A stretch of DNA of 64,000 bases. Source: Labilibaculum sp. Its GTDB lineage: Bacteria > Bacteroidota > Bacteroidia > Bacteroidales > Marinifilaceae. Positions within the stretch are counted from its first letter, which is position 1; each line of letters begins with the position of its first letter. This document shows positions 41,431 through 51,769 of this stretch, piece by piece. The stretch lies in contig NZ_OY761461.1 in the NCBI RefSeq assembly GCF_963664555.1, positions 186,001 through 250,000 on the forward strand. The letters run 5' to 3'. Below the pieces are notes generated by a model that was given only the letters and a program-made list of their open reading frames with translations, was not told where the DNA came from and ran no database searches. A program made the position numbers and the translations under genes.

Positions 41431-43674
41431 CTATTGTACAATAGTAGTTCCGTTGTAAGCTTTGTTCAAAGCATCCGACAACCAAGTTGGTTTTGCAGTA
41501 CCAGCACCAGCACCTGTTGCATCAGCATTTTCGGTAACAGTTAGACCAGTAATGGCTTTTACATCGTTACCAGTTCCCATATCAACAAATTTAACATTGG
41601 TTACAACAATATCGCCAGCATCGATTCTAGCATGTGCGGCAGCATCTTTTGTTGCGTCATCAGCATAGAAATAGGCTTGAGCTTTGTTAGCTGCCAATCC
41701 GCCAATTACAATGTTATCAATGTTCATTTTACCAGCACCTTCTTTCAAATAGAATGGTTTTTCGCCCATTCCGTAAACAGTAAGGTTTTTTAAAGTAGCG
41801 TTGGTCATAGGAGTTGCAGTACCGTTATCACCATTGTTTGATCCTTCAATTCCTGATTTTGTAGAATTGATTGATAACCAATACTCTCCGGTTCCATTCC
41901 ATCCGTCAGCGAAATCAATTCCATCATCTTCACTGTCAACAGAAACAAAGTGAGTAGCGTTTACAGTTCCACCAAAGAATTCCATACCATCATCACCACC
42001 TTTATAGGATACGATATAATCAAGAACAGTAGCAGAACCAACAGCGAATAAAGAAAGTCCGTTAAACTCTTTAGTATCGGTATATTTATAACCTGTATAT
42101 TCCAAACGCAGGTAAGTAATGCTTCCTGAATTATCATCAGCAACATCGCCGCCATAAGTTAAACCGGAAACTTCAGCACCAGCACTTGCATCGGCTTTGT
42201 TAGTTGGAGCGTATCCGCACAATACCAATCCACCCCATGCTTCTGCTTCTTCTTTTGCGCAAGTCATAACAACAGGAGCATCAGCAGTACCATTTACAAA
42301 GATTTGAGCACCTTGTTCAACAGCGATATAACGAACTGCAGCATTGGCCTGAGTTACTTCCGAAGCGATAATTACAGTTCCAGCAGGGATAGTTAATTTT
42401 GCACCTTTTTTAACAATTACAGGACCATCAAGAATATAAGTAGTATTGGCATCTAATGTTTTATCTGATGTGATATCTTCGTTTAACACCAAAGTAGATT
42501 TTACTGCATCACCAAAAACAGTAGTTGTTGCATTAATTGTATTTAATGCGTCCGGCATCCAGTCTGGTTTGTTGATACCATTACCAGCTCCGCTGGCAGA
42601 AAAGTTTTCTGAAACGGTTAAACCAGCTACAGTCTTAACTGTATTTCCTTCACCCATGTTTACGAATTTAACGTCGGTAACTTTAATATCACCAGCATCA
42701 ATTCTAGCATGTGCGGCATCATCTTTTGATGCATCATCAGCATAAAAATAAGCTTGAGCTTTTCCGTCTGCTAAACCACCAATAACGATATTATTGATAT
42801 TCATTTTACCAGCACCTTCTTTCAAATAGAATGGTTTTTCGCCCATTCCGTAAACAGTAAGGTTTTTTAAAGTAGCATTGGTCATAGGAGTTGCTGCTCC
42901 GTTATCGCCGTTGTTTGATCCTTCGATACCTGATTTTGTTGAGTTGATTGAAACCCAGTACTCTCCGGTTCCAGACCATCCGTCAGCAAAATCGATTCCA
43001 TCATCTTCACTGTCAACAGAAACAAAGTGAGAAGCATTAACGGTTCCACCAAAGAACTCCATACCATCATCACCACCTTTATAAGATACGATATAATCTA
43101 AAGTAGTTCCAGAACCAACACCGAATAAAGAAAGTCCGTTGAATTCTTTTGTATCGGTATATTTATAACCTGTATATTCCAAACGCAGGTAAGTAATACT
43201 TCCTGAATTATCATCAGCAACATCGCCGCCATAAGTTAAACCGGAAACTTCAGCACCAGCACTTGCATCAGCTTTGTTGGTTGGAGCATATCCGCACAAT
43301 ACCAATCCACCCCAGGCTTCAGCTTCTTTTACATCACTGGTCATTACAACAGGTGAATTAGCAGTACCATCAATATTTATTTTTGCTCCTTGTTCAACAG
43401 CGATGTAGCGAACTTCGCTGTTTGCAGAGGTTGGTGTTGTGGCTTCGATTCTTGTTCCCGCAGGAATTGTTAAAGTAGCTCCCGATTTTACAAGAAGTTT
43501 TCCTGATAACTTGTAAACTTTGCTGGCATCTAATGTCATGCTTTCGGTAACATCCCCCTTAAAATTTTCAACTGTAAATTTATCAAGCGGGTTGTCAGTC
43601 CCATTGTCATCATCTGAACAACTTGATAAAGCAATTATAGAAATCGCTAACATCGATAACAATAAATTTTTCAT
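41431..43674 (-). CDS. Surface lipoprotein with two near-identical beta-helix modules
   Basis: 747 residues. The lipobox is LSSCSDDDNG (Cys19); acidic residues after the Cys suit surface export in Bacteroidota. The body is two copies of a module of about 360 residues (about 30-385 and 390-747). Both contain KVYKLSG or NTTYILDG starts, WGGLVLCGYAPTNKADASAG, YKGGDDGMEFFGG and ADGW..TGEYW, the pattern of a right-handed beta helix. It is downstream of, and same strand as, the TonB receptor, so it is the likely partner lipoprotein. The ligand is unknown. Confidence 0.82.
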   Translation of the reverse strand: MKNLLLSMLAISIIALSSCSDDDNGTDNPLDKFTVENFKGDVTESMTLDASKVYKLSGKLLVKSGATLTIPAGTRIEATTPTSANSEVRYIAVEQGAKINIDGTANSPVVMTSDVKEAEAWGGLVLCGYAPTNKADASAGAEVSGLTYGGDVADDNSGSITYLRLEYTGYKYTDTKEFNGLSLFGVGSGTTLDYIVSYKGGDDGMEFFGGTVNASHFVSVDSEDDGIDFADGWSGTGEYWVSINSTKSGIEGSNNGDNGAATPMTNATLKNLTVYGMGEKPFYLKEGAGKMNINNIVIGGLADGKAQAYFYADDASKDDAAHARIDAGDIKVTDVKFVNMGEGNTVKTVAGLTVSENFSASGAGNGINKPDWMPDALNTINATTTVFGDAVKSTLVLNEDITSDKTLDANTTYILDGPVIVKKGAKLTIPAGTVIIASEVTQANAAVRYIAVEQGAQIFVNGTADAPVVMTCAKEEAEAWGGLVLCGYAPTNKADASAGAEVSGLTYGGDVADDNSGSITYLRLEYTGYKYTDTKEFNGLSLFAVGSATVLDYIVSYKGGDDGMEFFGGTVNATHFVSVDSEDDGIDFADGWNGTGEYWLSINSTKSGIEGSNNGDNGTATPMTNATLKNLTVYGMGEKPFYLKEGAGKMNIDNIVIGGLAANKAQAYFYADDATKDAAAHARIDAGDIVVTNVKFVDMGTGNDVKAITGLTVTENADATGAGAGTAKPTWLSDALNKAYNGTTIVQ

Positions 43675-43709
43675 TTTTTCTTTTTTTTTAATTATAAAAT
43701 GGAATTTTT

Positions 43710-46433
43710 TTAAAATGTATAGTTTACTCCCAAACTGAATTTCACTCCTTTTTTATGGTGTTTAACTAACCAGTTTTGGGTTTCGTTTTCCTGAATTCTA
43801 TCTATATTCTGGTTTAATATATTTTTTACAGAGAGGCTTACACCGAACTTTTTTAATTTTGATTTTACAACAAAATCAAGATTGTGAATTTCCTTGTCTA
43901 CCTGATTTCCCAGTGATGCATATCCAATTAGATTTAATCGGTCAGAAACATAATTGTAGGAAATGGTAGAGGTTATTGAATTAACAGTGTTCCAAGAATA
44001 TTTATAACTTAAATTTGCATTTGCAATAAGCGGAGCAGCACCTTGTAATTCTTCTTTATCTTTATTGAAATTTGCATTTACAAGACCTTGAGATTGTTCG
44101 TTAATTTTTTCACTATCCAATGTCTGCTCAGTTTTCATTAAGGTAAGATTGGCAGTTGTGTATAATTTTTTAGCAGAATTTCCGGAAGAAATTGTGAGAA
44201 TATCTTTTTTAGCTTCCAGCTCTACTCCATATACATAAGCCCAATCTCCTGTATTTGCATAGGTAAAATCGTTACTGGCTGATGCCATTACAAATTTGTT
44301 GATTGGGTCGACGATGTATTTACCAAAAACAGCAGCAGAAAATAATTCATTTGGTTTCGGGTATACTTCCCATTTCAATTCTCCATTGTAGTTTTTTGAA
44401 GGAGTTAAATATGGATTTCCTAATGATTCTTCGTCTTTATCTTGAAATGAGAATAAGGCAGTTTCTTTAAATTGCGGAAGCGTATAAGTTACACCTGCTG
44501 CAAATCGCAGGTTCGATTTATCAGTTAAAGCATATCGTAAAGATAGATCCGGTAATACGTTTAATTCCGTAAAATCATTTTTATCGCTTCCTAAAGCCGT
44601 ATTGTATTCAATTTGCTGATAAACATTTTCAAGTCTGACTCCTAATAAAAGCAACAAGCGGGCAGTAAAGTTGTATTCTAAGGAAGCAAATCCGGCATTG
44701 ATAGTCTGTTTTCCATCGTAGGTATCAAACACTATAAAATGACTTGATCTAACCCTTAAGTCAAACAGTTTATTTTGGAGACCTTCATTGTTAAAATAGG
44801 AATCAATATCATCAACATTAGTAAGTCTATTGTTCAAAATTTTATGATTGAACTGAACGGCTTCAAAGCTTCTTGTTTTGAATTTTCCAGAATAACCTAC
44901 ACTTAATTTTCCTTTGTAACCGGCATCTTCAAATCCTTCTCCAAATTTGTAATCCAGATTAAAATTCCCAGCTATTTCATCCTCCACCAAGTCATGATAA
45001 TATCTGCTGTTATTGGCCGGATCGTTGGTTGCAAATTCTTTTTCTGTATCAGTACCATTTTCCATGGTAATATATCTCCTGTCAGGTACAACGTTGTTTA
45101 CGTTGTTATAGGTAACTCCCCAATGAATATCTGTTTTAGAATTCAGTTTATGATCTCCCAGCAACTGATTTACGAGTACGGTGTTTTTTTCATATTCCAT
45201 TTTACGAACAAGTGCACCCTCTTCAGCCAAATCTTTAATGTATCCTGTGCCACTTCCAATCCAATCTTCCGAAGTATTTAAGAACATTGAGTTCAAATAA
45301 ATATTGGAATTGCTCCAATTGTAATTTAAATTGATCATTCCGGTTGTTTGAGTATCGTATTGGTACTCCTCACCGGTTAAATCCTTTCTTAAATCATTGC
45401 TGCCGTTTATTTTTCTTTCGGCAAGTTCTCCATAGTAGTATTCGTTATCGAATGACAATGTTCCAAAAACATTTAGCTTTGAATTTTCAAAATCGAAAGT
45501 TTTTCCTCCCGATATGGCTAATCCTAAATTCGGATAGATTGTTTTCTCCTCAGGATTCCATTTGTTCTCAAATTTGTAATTTGAAAAATCAGTTGGATAA
45601 TCTGAGTTATAAAATCCTGTCAAATTAGGTCCGTCACTCATATAGAATTTATCGGCATCCAGTGTGCTTGAGTTCAAACCTGTTTTTACACCTACCTTAA
45701 AAAAGTTTTCACCACTATGCTTTTTCGAAACAATATTGATGTTGGCACCGGCAAAATCACCTGATAAATTCGACATTGAAACTTTTTGAACATCAACAAA
45801 TTCAATAATATCGGTTGAAAATAATTTTAAATCGATATTTTTAAACTGAGAATCGTTGGATGGTAAAGGCAATCCGTTTAGGGTGGTTGAGTTGTAACGA
45901 TCCCCCAATCCACGAACGTTTAAACCATTAGTTCCTTCTTGTTTTGAAATTCCCGTAATTTTAGCAGCTGCAGCAGCAGCATCGGAAACACCTTGGTTGG
46001 CTAATTCCTGAGCACCAATAGATTGTTTAATTACTGCAGATTTTTTCTGATCCAACAGCAATACAACTTCAGATTCTCGTTTCGCTTTGGCAAACACCTT
46101 TACATCATTTAACTCTACTGTTGAAGATCCCAATACAAAATCCACACTCACCGAGTTTCCCTCATTAACGGAGATGTTTTCTTTTGATAAGGTTTCGTAG
46201 GAAATAAAGGAACATTTAAGAGTTACAACGCCAGCTGGAATATTTGGCAGTGAATAATTACCGTCAAAATCGGTTACGGTTCCAATAGTAGTACCGTCTA
46301 CATATACCGATGCTCCAATTAATGCTTCTCCGGTTTTTCCATCCTTCACATTTCCTGTTGCGCTTCCCTTTTGCGCAAATACACTAATTGATGAAATGCT
46401 TAGTAATAAAACTAAGATTACTTGTTTAATCAT
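43710..46433 (-). CDS. TonB-dependent receptor with carboxypeptidase-regulatory N-terminal domain
   Basis: 907 residues: signal peptide MIKQVILVLLLSISSISVFA, a CarboxypepD_reg-like domain (about 25-100), a plug (about 120-240, GAQELANQGVSDAAAAAAKI and RGLGDRYNSTTLNGLPLPS), and a 22-strand barrel ending in the C-terminal VKFSLGVNYTF. It imports a ligand across the outer membrane using TonB energy. It is smaller than classical SusC and pairs with the duplicated-module lipoprotein 35 bases downstream. Confidence 0.93.
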   Translation of the reverse strand: MIKQVILVLLLSISSISVFAQKGSATGNVKDGKTGEALIGASVYVDGTTIGTVTDFDGNYSLPNIPAGVVTLKCSFISYETLSKENISVNEGNSVSVDFVLGSSTVELNDVKVFAKAKRESEVVLLLDQKKSAVIKQSIGAQELANQGVSDAAAAAAKITGISKQEGTNGLNVRGLGDRYNSTTLNGLPLPSNDSQFKNIDLKLFSTDIIEFVDVQKVSMSNLSGDFAGANINIVSKKHSGENFFKVGVKTGLNSSTLDADKFYMSDGPNLTGFYNSDYPTDFSNYKFENKWNPEEKTIYPNLGLAISGGKTFDFENSKLNVFGTLSFDNEYYYGELAERKINGSNDLRKDLTGEEYQYDTQTTGMINLNYNWSNSNIYLNSMFLNTSEDWIGSGTGYIKDLAEEGALVRKMEYEKNTVLVNQLLGDHKLNSKTDIHWGVTYNNVNNVVPDRRYITMENGTDTEKEFATNDPANNSRYYHDLVEDEIAGNFNLDYKFGEGFEDAGYKGKLSVGYSGKFKTRSFEAVQFNHKILNNRLTNVDDIDSYFNNEGLQNKLFDLRVRSSHFIVFDTYDGKQTINAGFASLEYNFTARLLLLLGVRLENVYQQIEYNTALGSDKNDFTELNVLPDLSLRYALTDKSNLRFAAGVTYTLPQFKETALFSFQDKDEESLGNPYLTPSKNYNGELKWEVYPKPNELFSAAVFGKYIVDPINKFVMASASNDFTYANTGDWAYVYGVELEAKKDILTISSGNSAKKLYTTANLTLMKTEQTLDSEKINEQSQGLVNANFNKDKEELQGAAPLIANANLSYKYSWNTVNSITSTISYNYVSDRLNLIGYASLGNQVDKEIHNLDFVVKSKLKKFGVSLSVKNILNQNIDRIQENETQNWLVKHHKKGVKFSLGVNYTF

Positions 46434-47146
46434 TTTTTGAAAAATAAGTCAATACGTTTTTACTTTCTAATCACATTGCGATGTTAGGGAAGAACTGTGA
46501 TTAGAATGATAAGTGCGTTTTAAATAAAAATTATCAAATTAAACTGCTGGTGTTAATTTTAAGTTAGGGATTGATTCGTTTGTAAAACAAATGTGAAGTG
46601 AATGTAAAGATGATATTTACATTGATAATTGAGCCAGTAGGTAAGTCAAATGTAATTAGTGTGTTATTTATATTTGCTTCGTTATTATTACAATGAGATT
46701 GCGAAATTATTACAGTGTTTTTTTAAGACAGTTTTTTTGATTTATTTATTTTTTCGAGTAAAAATGATCGAAAATTTCTCACGAAATATTTCTCACTTTT
46801 TTAAGACGAAATTATCGGGCTTAATTATTTTTATGTCTTAATTATTAAGATTTTATTAATATTTAAACAATTGAACTACAATAAGATTAATGAAAACTTA
46901 ACATAGATTTCAAAGATTATCTTACTTTTATTTAAATATTTGCTGATCGAAAAAAGAGTGATTCAGTAATCCTTATTTTACGTCATTATTGTTGGTTTAC
47001 TTACTTTAAATAGCGTTTTAAAATTTATATGAAACGTCTGTGACAAGGATATTTTGACACACGAGGGATAATTATTGGTACATGGCAAGTTCTCCCGATA
47101 AATTCGGGACAGGCTATATTGCAATTAAAAAACATATTATTATCAT
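46434..47146. other. Intergenic region, 713 bp, between divergent receptor and sensor kinase genes
   Basis: AT-rich and without a credible gene. A short inverted repeat TCCCGA-TAAAT-TCGGGA lies at 47093-47109, near the kinase start. It should hold the promoters of both the TonB receptor (minus) and the PhoR-like kinase (plus). I could not define a repeated regulator box in it. Confidence 0.55.
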
Positions 47147-48184
47147 ATGAAATTGATTTCATCAAAAAAGGTTACAGTCTATCTAAGTTTATTTACTGCA
47201 TTGCTAAGTATATTACTATACGGGCTCACCTATTTTTTACCCTTTAATTTGTTGTATCTGATTATATTTACAATTATTACAGGTTTGCTGGTTTATTTCA
47301 TGACAAAGTATCTCGTTGATCGATTTTTATATTCTAAAATCAGAATACTTTATAAAACAATTCATGATACTCAGTTAATTGATAAGGATTTAGCTGAAAA
47401 AGTTCAAAATACTGATGCTTTGCATGCCGTGGAAATGGAAGTGATGGAATGGAGCGAAAACAGGGGATCGCTGGTTTCACAATTAAAAAAACAAGAGAAA
47501 TACAGAAAAGAATTTATTGGTAACGTCTCTCATGAGCTTAAGACACCTATCTTTAATATTCAAGGTTATGTTCTTACCTTGTTGGATGGAGGTCTGGAAG
47601 ATCAATCCATAAACAGAATGTATTTGGAGCGAACTGAGAAAAGTATCAATCGTATGATTACAATTGTTAAGGATCTGGAAGTTATTTCAAAACTGGAATC
47701 AGGAGAATTAAAATTGTGTTTTGAGCGGTTTAATATCGTCGATTTGATAAATGAGGTGCTGGAGATGCAGGAAATTAGAGCTAAAAAGAATAATATAAAG
47801 CTCGTTTTTGCGCAAGAGAATGATAGTTCTAAATTTGTGTATGCAGATAAAAAGGAAATTTTCCAGGTTGTAAATAACCTGCTTGTTAATTCTATTAAAT
47901 ATGGAAAAAACAAAGGAACAACGCATATTGAAGTAATGAGTATGGATAAAACGTTTCTGATTGAAATTCGGGATAATGGTATCGGAATTGAACCTGATAA
48001 TCTTCCCCGGATTTTTGAACGTTTTTTTAGAGTAGATAAAAGCCGGTCCCGAAATATGGGTGGTTCGGGATTAGGACTTGCAATCGTTAAACACATTATT
48101 GATGCTCATAACCAAACTATTAATGTTAGCAGTACGTATGGTGAGGGTGCAAGTTTTACATTTACACTGGACAAAGCAAGATAA
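47147..48184 (+). CDS. PhoR-like membrane sensor histidine kinase
   Basis: 345 residues. Two hydrophobic helices (about 9-30 and 34-56) with almost no periplasmic loop, as in PhoR. A HAMP-like linker follows, then HisKA with His129 in GNVSHELKTPIFNIQGY, and the ATPase (N-box NNLLVNSIKYG, G1 EIRDNGIGI, G2 GGSGLGLAIVKHI). The response regulator gene follows by 25 bases. The resemblance to PhoR is in architecture; the signal is not proved. Confidence 0.9.
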   Translation: MKLISSKKVTVYLSLFTALLSILLYGLTYFLPFNLLYLIIFTIITGLLVYFMTKYLVDRFLYSKIRILYKTIHDTQLIDKDLAEKVQNTDALHAVEMEVMEWSENRGSLVSQLKKQEKYRKEFIGNVSHELKTPIFNIQGYVLTLLDGGLEDQSINRMYLERTEKSINRMITIVKDLEVISKLESGELKLCFERFNIVDLINEVLEMQEIRAKKNNIKLVFAQENDSSKFVYADKKEIFQVVNNLLVNSIKYGKNKGTTHIEVMSMDKTFLIEIRDNGIGIEPDNLPRIFERFFRVDKSRSRNMGGSGLGLAIVKHIIDAHNQTINVSSTYGEGASFTFTLDKAR

Positions 48185-48209
48185 ACAAAACTAAATAACC
48201 AAAAGTATA

Positions 48210-48914
48210 ATGGAAAGCAGTAATTACAAGATTTTATTGGTAGACGATGAATCTGATATTCTTGAGTTTTTGAGTTATAATCTGAAAAAAGAAGGTTTTC
48301 AGGTTGCCACAGCTGGAAATGGCGTTGAAGCCATTGAAAAAGCTAAAAAATTTCATCCTCATTTAATTATTTTAGATGTGATGATGCCGGAAATGGACGG
48401 AATTGAAACATGCGAAAAAATCCGTTCGATACCCGATTTTCAAGATGTGTTGATTTCTTTCTTAACTGCACGTGGAGAAGATTATTCTCAAATTGCTGGT
48501 TTTGAAGCAGGAGCTGATGACTATATCAATAAACCAATTAAACCAAAGGTATTTATAAGCCGGGTAAATGCTCTTCTAAAAAGATCAGGACGAATTTCTG
48601 ATGATACTTCGAATCCATCAACCCGATTAATTACGATTGGGAATTTATCGATCGACAGGGAGCGTTATCTAATTATTCAAAATGGAAATGAGTTCTCATT
48701 GCCAAGAAAAGAATTTGAGTTGTTATTATTGTTGGTATCGCGTCCGGAAAAAGTATTTACCCGCGATGATATTTATGCGGCCATTTGGGGCGAAAAAATT
48801 ATTGTGGGAGATCGTACAATAGATGTACATATTCGAAAATTGCGTGAAAAAATTGGCGATCGTTTTATTCAAACAATTAAAGGAGTAGGATATAAATTTG
48901 TTGATGTAGATTAA
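48210..48914 (+). CDS. PhoB-like OmpR-family response regulator
   Basis: 234 residues: a receiver (about 1-125; acidic pair DDE at 12-14, phospho-acceptor Asp56 in LIILDVMMPEMDG, Lys in NKPIKP) and a winged-helix DNA-binding domain (about 140-234, FSLPRKEFELLLLLVSRPEKVFTRDDIYAAIWG and RTIDVHIRKLREKIG). It is the partner of the kinase just upstream. The last 4 bases overlap the convergent comF gene. Confidence 0.93.
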   Translation: MESSNYKILLVDDESDILEFLSYNLKKEGFQVATAGNGVEAIEKAKKFHPHLIILDVMMPEMDGIETCEKIRSIPDFQDVLISFLTARGEDYSQIAGFEAGADDYINKPIKPKVFISRVNALLKRSGRISDDTSNPSTRLITIGNLSIDRERYLIIQNGNEFSLPRKEFELLLLLVSRPEKVFTRDDIYAAIWGEKIIVGDRTIDVHIRKLREKIGDRFIQTIKGVGYKFVDVD

Positions 48915-49615
48915 GCATATGCCAGGGTGGCGATACTAACTTTTGCACCCTCGGCTTTTAATAGGGCATGAGCGCACGCCTCAAGGGTTGATCCTGTGGT
49001 TACTACATCATCAACCAATAAAATGTGCTTGTTAATTAGATTCGATGGCTCTATCAGCTCAAAGATGTTATCCACATTTTGCCATCGTTCTAATTTGTTC
49101 TTTTTAGTTTGTGATTCGGTATGAATCTTTCTGATTAAATTTTTTGAATCAGTAGGTTTCAGCATAGATTTTCCAAGGCCAAGAGCTACTAATTCTGCTT
49201 GATTGTATCCTCTTATTTTTTCTTTCTTTGGATGCAGTGGAACAGGAATAATAACATCAATATCTTTAAAAAATTCTGAATTTTTTAGACTTTCACCAAA
49301 GTGTTTTCCCAATGCAATTCCAATTTCTTGTTTATTGTGATATTTCAATTTGTGAATTAACTTCTGAAACTGACTTCCTTTACTAAATGTATAATACGAA
49401 GCGGCATAATTAATATTTACTCTACCCCAAAACAATATTGAGACAGGATTATTTTTATGCAGATGAAAATCCGTTTTGGGTAAATGAAATAAACATTTGG
49501 TGCAAATTGTTGCTTCATTTTTAAATAGATAATTACCGCAAGCCTCACATAATCTTGGGTAGAATAAGTTAATAAAATCGTTGATACATTCTGATATGTA
49601 GCTTTTTATAGTCAT
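48911..49615 (-). CDS. ComF family phosphoribosyltransferase-like protein
   Basis: 234 residues from the ATG at 49615; a TTG 9 codons earlier is possible. It has an N-terminal four-cysteine zinc region (CEACGNYLF and ATICTKC), the PRTase core, and the PRPP-binding loop HILLVDDVVTTGST. ComF proteins act in natural transformation and DNA handling; the biochemical reaction is uncertain. It converges with the response regulator gene. Confidence 0.9.
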   Translation of the reverse strand: MTIKSYISECINDFINLFYPRLCEACGNYLFKNEATICTKCLFHLPKTDFHLHKNNPVSILFWGRVNINYAASYYTFSKGSQFQKLIHKLKYHNKQEIGIALGKHFGESLKNSEFFKDIDVIIPVPLHPKKEKIRGYNQAELVALGLGKSMLKPTDSKNLIRKIHTESQTKKNKLERWQNVDNIFELIEPSNLINKHILLVDDVVTTGSTLEACAHALLKAEGAKVSIATLAYA

Positions 49616-49833
49616 GCAAGGTAGGTTGTAATAATTTCTCAATAAAAAGTTAACTCATACTTAATATTTTAATAAGCTTATTCTAATCTCTTTCAGATTA
49701 TACCAGCCTACATTTGCTTGTGTAAGAGAAGGACAATCAATCAGATTTTTAATCCTACTCAAAAATAAAGAAATTAAGTTAATTAAAAAAACACATAGCG
49801 ATAAAGTAATCTTCTTAAATCGAAAACAGAAAA

Positions 49834-50205
49834 ATGAAAAAATTAATATTCCTTTTTGCCATACTGCTTGTTTTAGGTCTTGAAAGTAAGGCAGTAAAAG
49901 TAGTTACGCCTGTGGGCGATAAAGAAATAGAAGTTGCCGAAATGGCAGCAATGATAACAACGAGTTTAACTGGTGTTGTTTTGGATAATGAAACTGGTGA
50001 AGCATTAACAGGAGTTGCTATCCGTTTCGAAGGTTCGAATGAAACAGTTTATACGGATTTTGATGGAAATTTCAGAATTTCCAATGTTGTTCCGGGTAAT
50101 TACAACATTTTGTCGAGTTATATTTCGTATAATGACAATAAATTAAAGGATGTGAATGTGAATGGTGTAAACAATGTTATTCGCCTGGTTCTTAAAAAGG
50201 ATTAA
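49834..50205 (+). CDS. Exported carboxypeptidase-regulatory-like domain protein
   Basis: 123 residues: signal peptide (MKKLIFLFAILLVLGLESKA) and one CarboxypepD_reg/CNA-B-like beta sandwich (about 42-123, TSLTGVVLDNETGEALTGVAI, YTDFDGNFRISNVVPGNY). Similar domains stand at the N-terminus of TonB receptors; here it is solitary. Secreted or surface location is expected. It is 9 bases before the MORN-repeat gene. Confidence 0.85.
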   Translation: MKKLIFLFAILLVLGLESKAVKVVTPVGDKEIEVAEMAAMITTSLTGVVLDNETGEALTGVAIRFEGSNETVYTDFDGNFRISNVVPGNYNILSSYISYNDNKLKDVNVNGVNNVIRLVLKKD

Positions 50206-50214
50206 TTTTTATAA

Positions 50215-50682
50215 ATGAGCAGGAAGTTAACAGTTGTTTTGGGCATTTTATTTTGTCTGCTAACAAATCACTCCATATCCCAGGTGATTAAGGAAGTTGA
50301 AGGATTGTATTATAATACAACGGGAGATTTGTATACGGGAACTTATACCGAATTTTACGAGAATGGTAACAAACGAATAGAAATGAATTTAGCGGAGGGA
50401 AAGCGAAATGGAAAAATTACGCTTTACTTCGAAAATGAAAAAATTCAGGAGGTTCGTTCTTATTCCGACGGATTAATGGATGGTACCTGGATTACCTGGA
50501 ACGATAATTCTGTAAAAATTGCAGAAGCAACTTACAAACGGAACAAAAAACACGGAAAATGGTATATCTGGGACGATAATGGCGTTAAAAGATATGAGAT
50601 GGAATATAGTGAGGGAGAAAAAGTTGGAACCTGGTATATTTGGGATGAAAAAGGAAATCTTTTAAAAGAACGAAAGTTTTAG
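50215..50682 (+). CDS. MORN/YwqK-type repeat protein, exported
   Basis: 155 residues with a signal peptide (about 1-23). Repeats of about 20 residues follow: LYTGTYTEFYENGNKRIEMN, KRNGKITLYFENEKIQEVRS, DGTWITWNDNSVKIAEATY, KHGKWYIWDDNGVKRYEMEY and KVGTWYIWDEKG. These are MORN-2 (YwqK) repeats. No toxin gene is seen next to it, so the frequent YwqK antitoxin label is not supported. It follows the previous gene by 9 bases. Confidence 0.86.
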   Translation: MSRKLTVVLGILFCLLTNHSISQVIKEVEGLYYNTTGDLYTGTYTEFYENGNKRIEMNLAEGKRNGKITLYFENEKIQEVRSYSDGLMDGTWITWNDNSVKIAEATYKRNKKHGKWYIWDDNGVKRYEMEYSEGEKVGTWYIWDEKGNLLKERKF

Positions 50683-50709
50683 TAAATTCAACAATAATAG
50701 TTCTCTGGA

Positions 50710-50740
50710 GTCGCTTAATGAAAATTAAGCGGCTTTTTTT
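50710..50740 (+). terminator. Terminator after the MORN-repeat gene
   Basis: The stem GTCGCTTAAT / ATTAAGCGGC with loop GAAA is followed by seven T. Confidence 0.88.
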
Positions 50741-50841
50741 GTTTATTCTAATTGATTGTAATGAATACATGAAAATTGTTAATAATTTTGTAATAGAAGC
50801 GTTACCCATTACAATAGTAATTAGAAATAGAATAAAATTTA

Positions 50842-51666
50842 ATGAATTCCTTTTTTCAAATAGTAAGAAATATTAAAAACTGGCTTGTTCAATTTTTCAG
50901 CTTTCTTTATTCTGAATTCGTTGGTTTTTTGAGAAGAAATAAATACGGTGTGATGGGAACACTTGCTTTTCATATGCTTCTGATAATACTACTGCTTGCA
51001 TTTAAATTGAATACAAAGAGAGAATTTTTAGAATCGGAAATTTTAATAGATATCCCACCCGAAGTGGCTGAACAATTTCTCAAAGAAGAGAAGGAGAAAA
51101 TTGAAGAAGCCCTTGAAGAAAAAAAATCTGAAATATCTAAAAATGTAGACGAACTTCTTCGGTCAATTGCCGTAAACCAAAATGCTGCAAAATCAAAAAC
51201 GGATCCGAAACGAAACGTTGATAAAATGATTGAAGAGATTCGTAAGGATTTGGAAGATTATGGTTCTGATGATGCAGCGAGTGGTTCAGGGGAGTTAAAA
51301 GAGTTTAGAAAAGATAGTTTGACTGATGCCGAGGCAAAAGAAAAGCAGAAACTTTTAGATTCTTTGGAAAGTATTTCTTACAGCGGTCCTAGCAGTGTTT
51401 ATTACAATTTAGAAGGCCGGCATAAAATTTATTTGCCTATTCCGGTTTTTAAATGCGAAGGGGAAGGTTTAATTGTTGTGCAAATAACAGTTAATCAGGA
51501 AGGAAGAGTGATTCAGTCCAAGATTTTGGAACAAGCATCAGGAGTGCAGGATGATTGTTTGTTTGATGCTGCCTTGCAAGCTTCCCGAAAAACCAGATTT
51601 AATATCAGTACCACCAGCCCTCAACAGCAAATTGGTACAATTACCTATCAATTTGTAAAGCAATAA
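50842..51666 (+). CDS. TonB-like energy transducer family protein
   Basis: 274 residues: one membrane helix (about 39-56, YGVMGTLAFHMLLIILLLAF), an acidic/lysine-rich coiled-coil linker (about 70-165), and a C-terminal TonB-type domain (about 185-274, GEGLIVVQITVNQEGRVIQSKIL). The linker lacks the Pro-rich segment of classical TonB. It could energise the receptor at 43.7-46.4 kb, but the genes are not adjacent. No exbB or exbD genes are here. Confidence 0.82.
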   Translation: MNSFFQIVRNIKNWLVQFFSFLYSEFVGFLRRNKYGVMGTLAFHMLLIILLLAFKLNTKREFLESEILIDIPPEVAEQFLKEEKEKIEEALEEKKSEISKNVDELLRSIAVNQNAAKSKTDPKRNVDKMIEEIRKDLEDYGSDDAASGSGELKEFRKDSLTDAEAKEKQKLLDSLESISYSGPSSVYYNLEGRHKIYLPIPVFKCEGEGLIVVQITVNQEGRVIQSKILEQASGVQDDCLFDAALQASRKTRFNISTTSPQQQIGTITYQFVKQ

Positions 51667-51769
51667 GCTTGTGATATTAGTTTACTGATAAAGCATAAAA
51701 ATATATTATTGATTATTAATTAATAGTATATAAATTGGAAACTCATTTTATAAAAAAAATAATTTCATT

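Noticed and set aside
50215..50682. Toxin-antitoxin module (YwqK label)
   Set aside because: No toxin gene adjoins it; MORN-type repeats with a signal peptide suggest an envelope protein.
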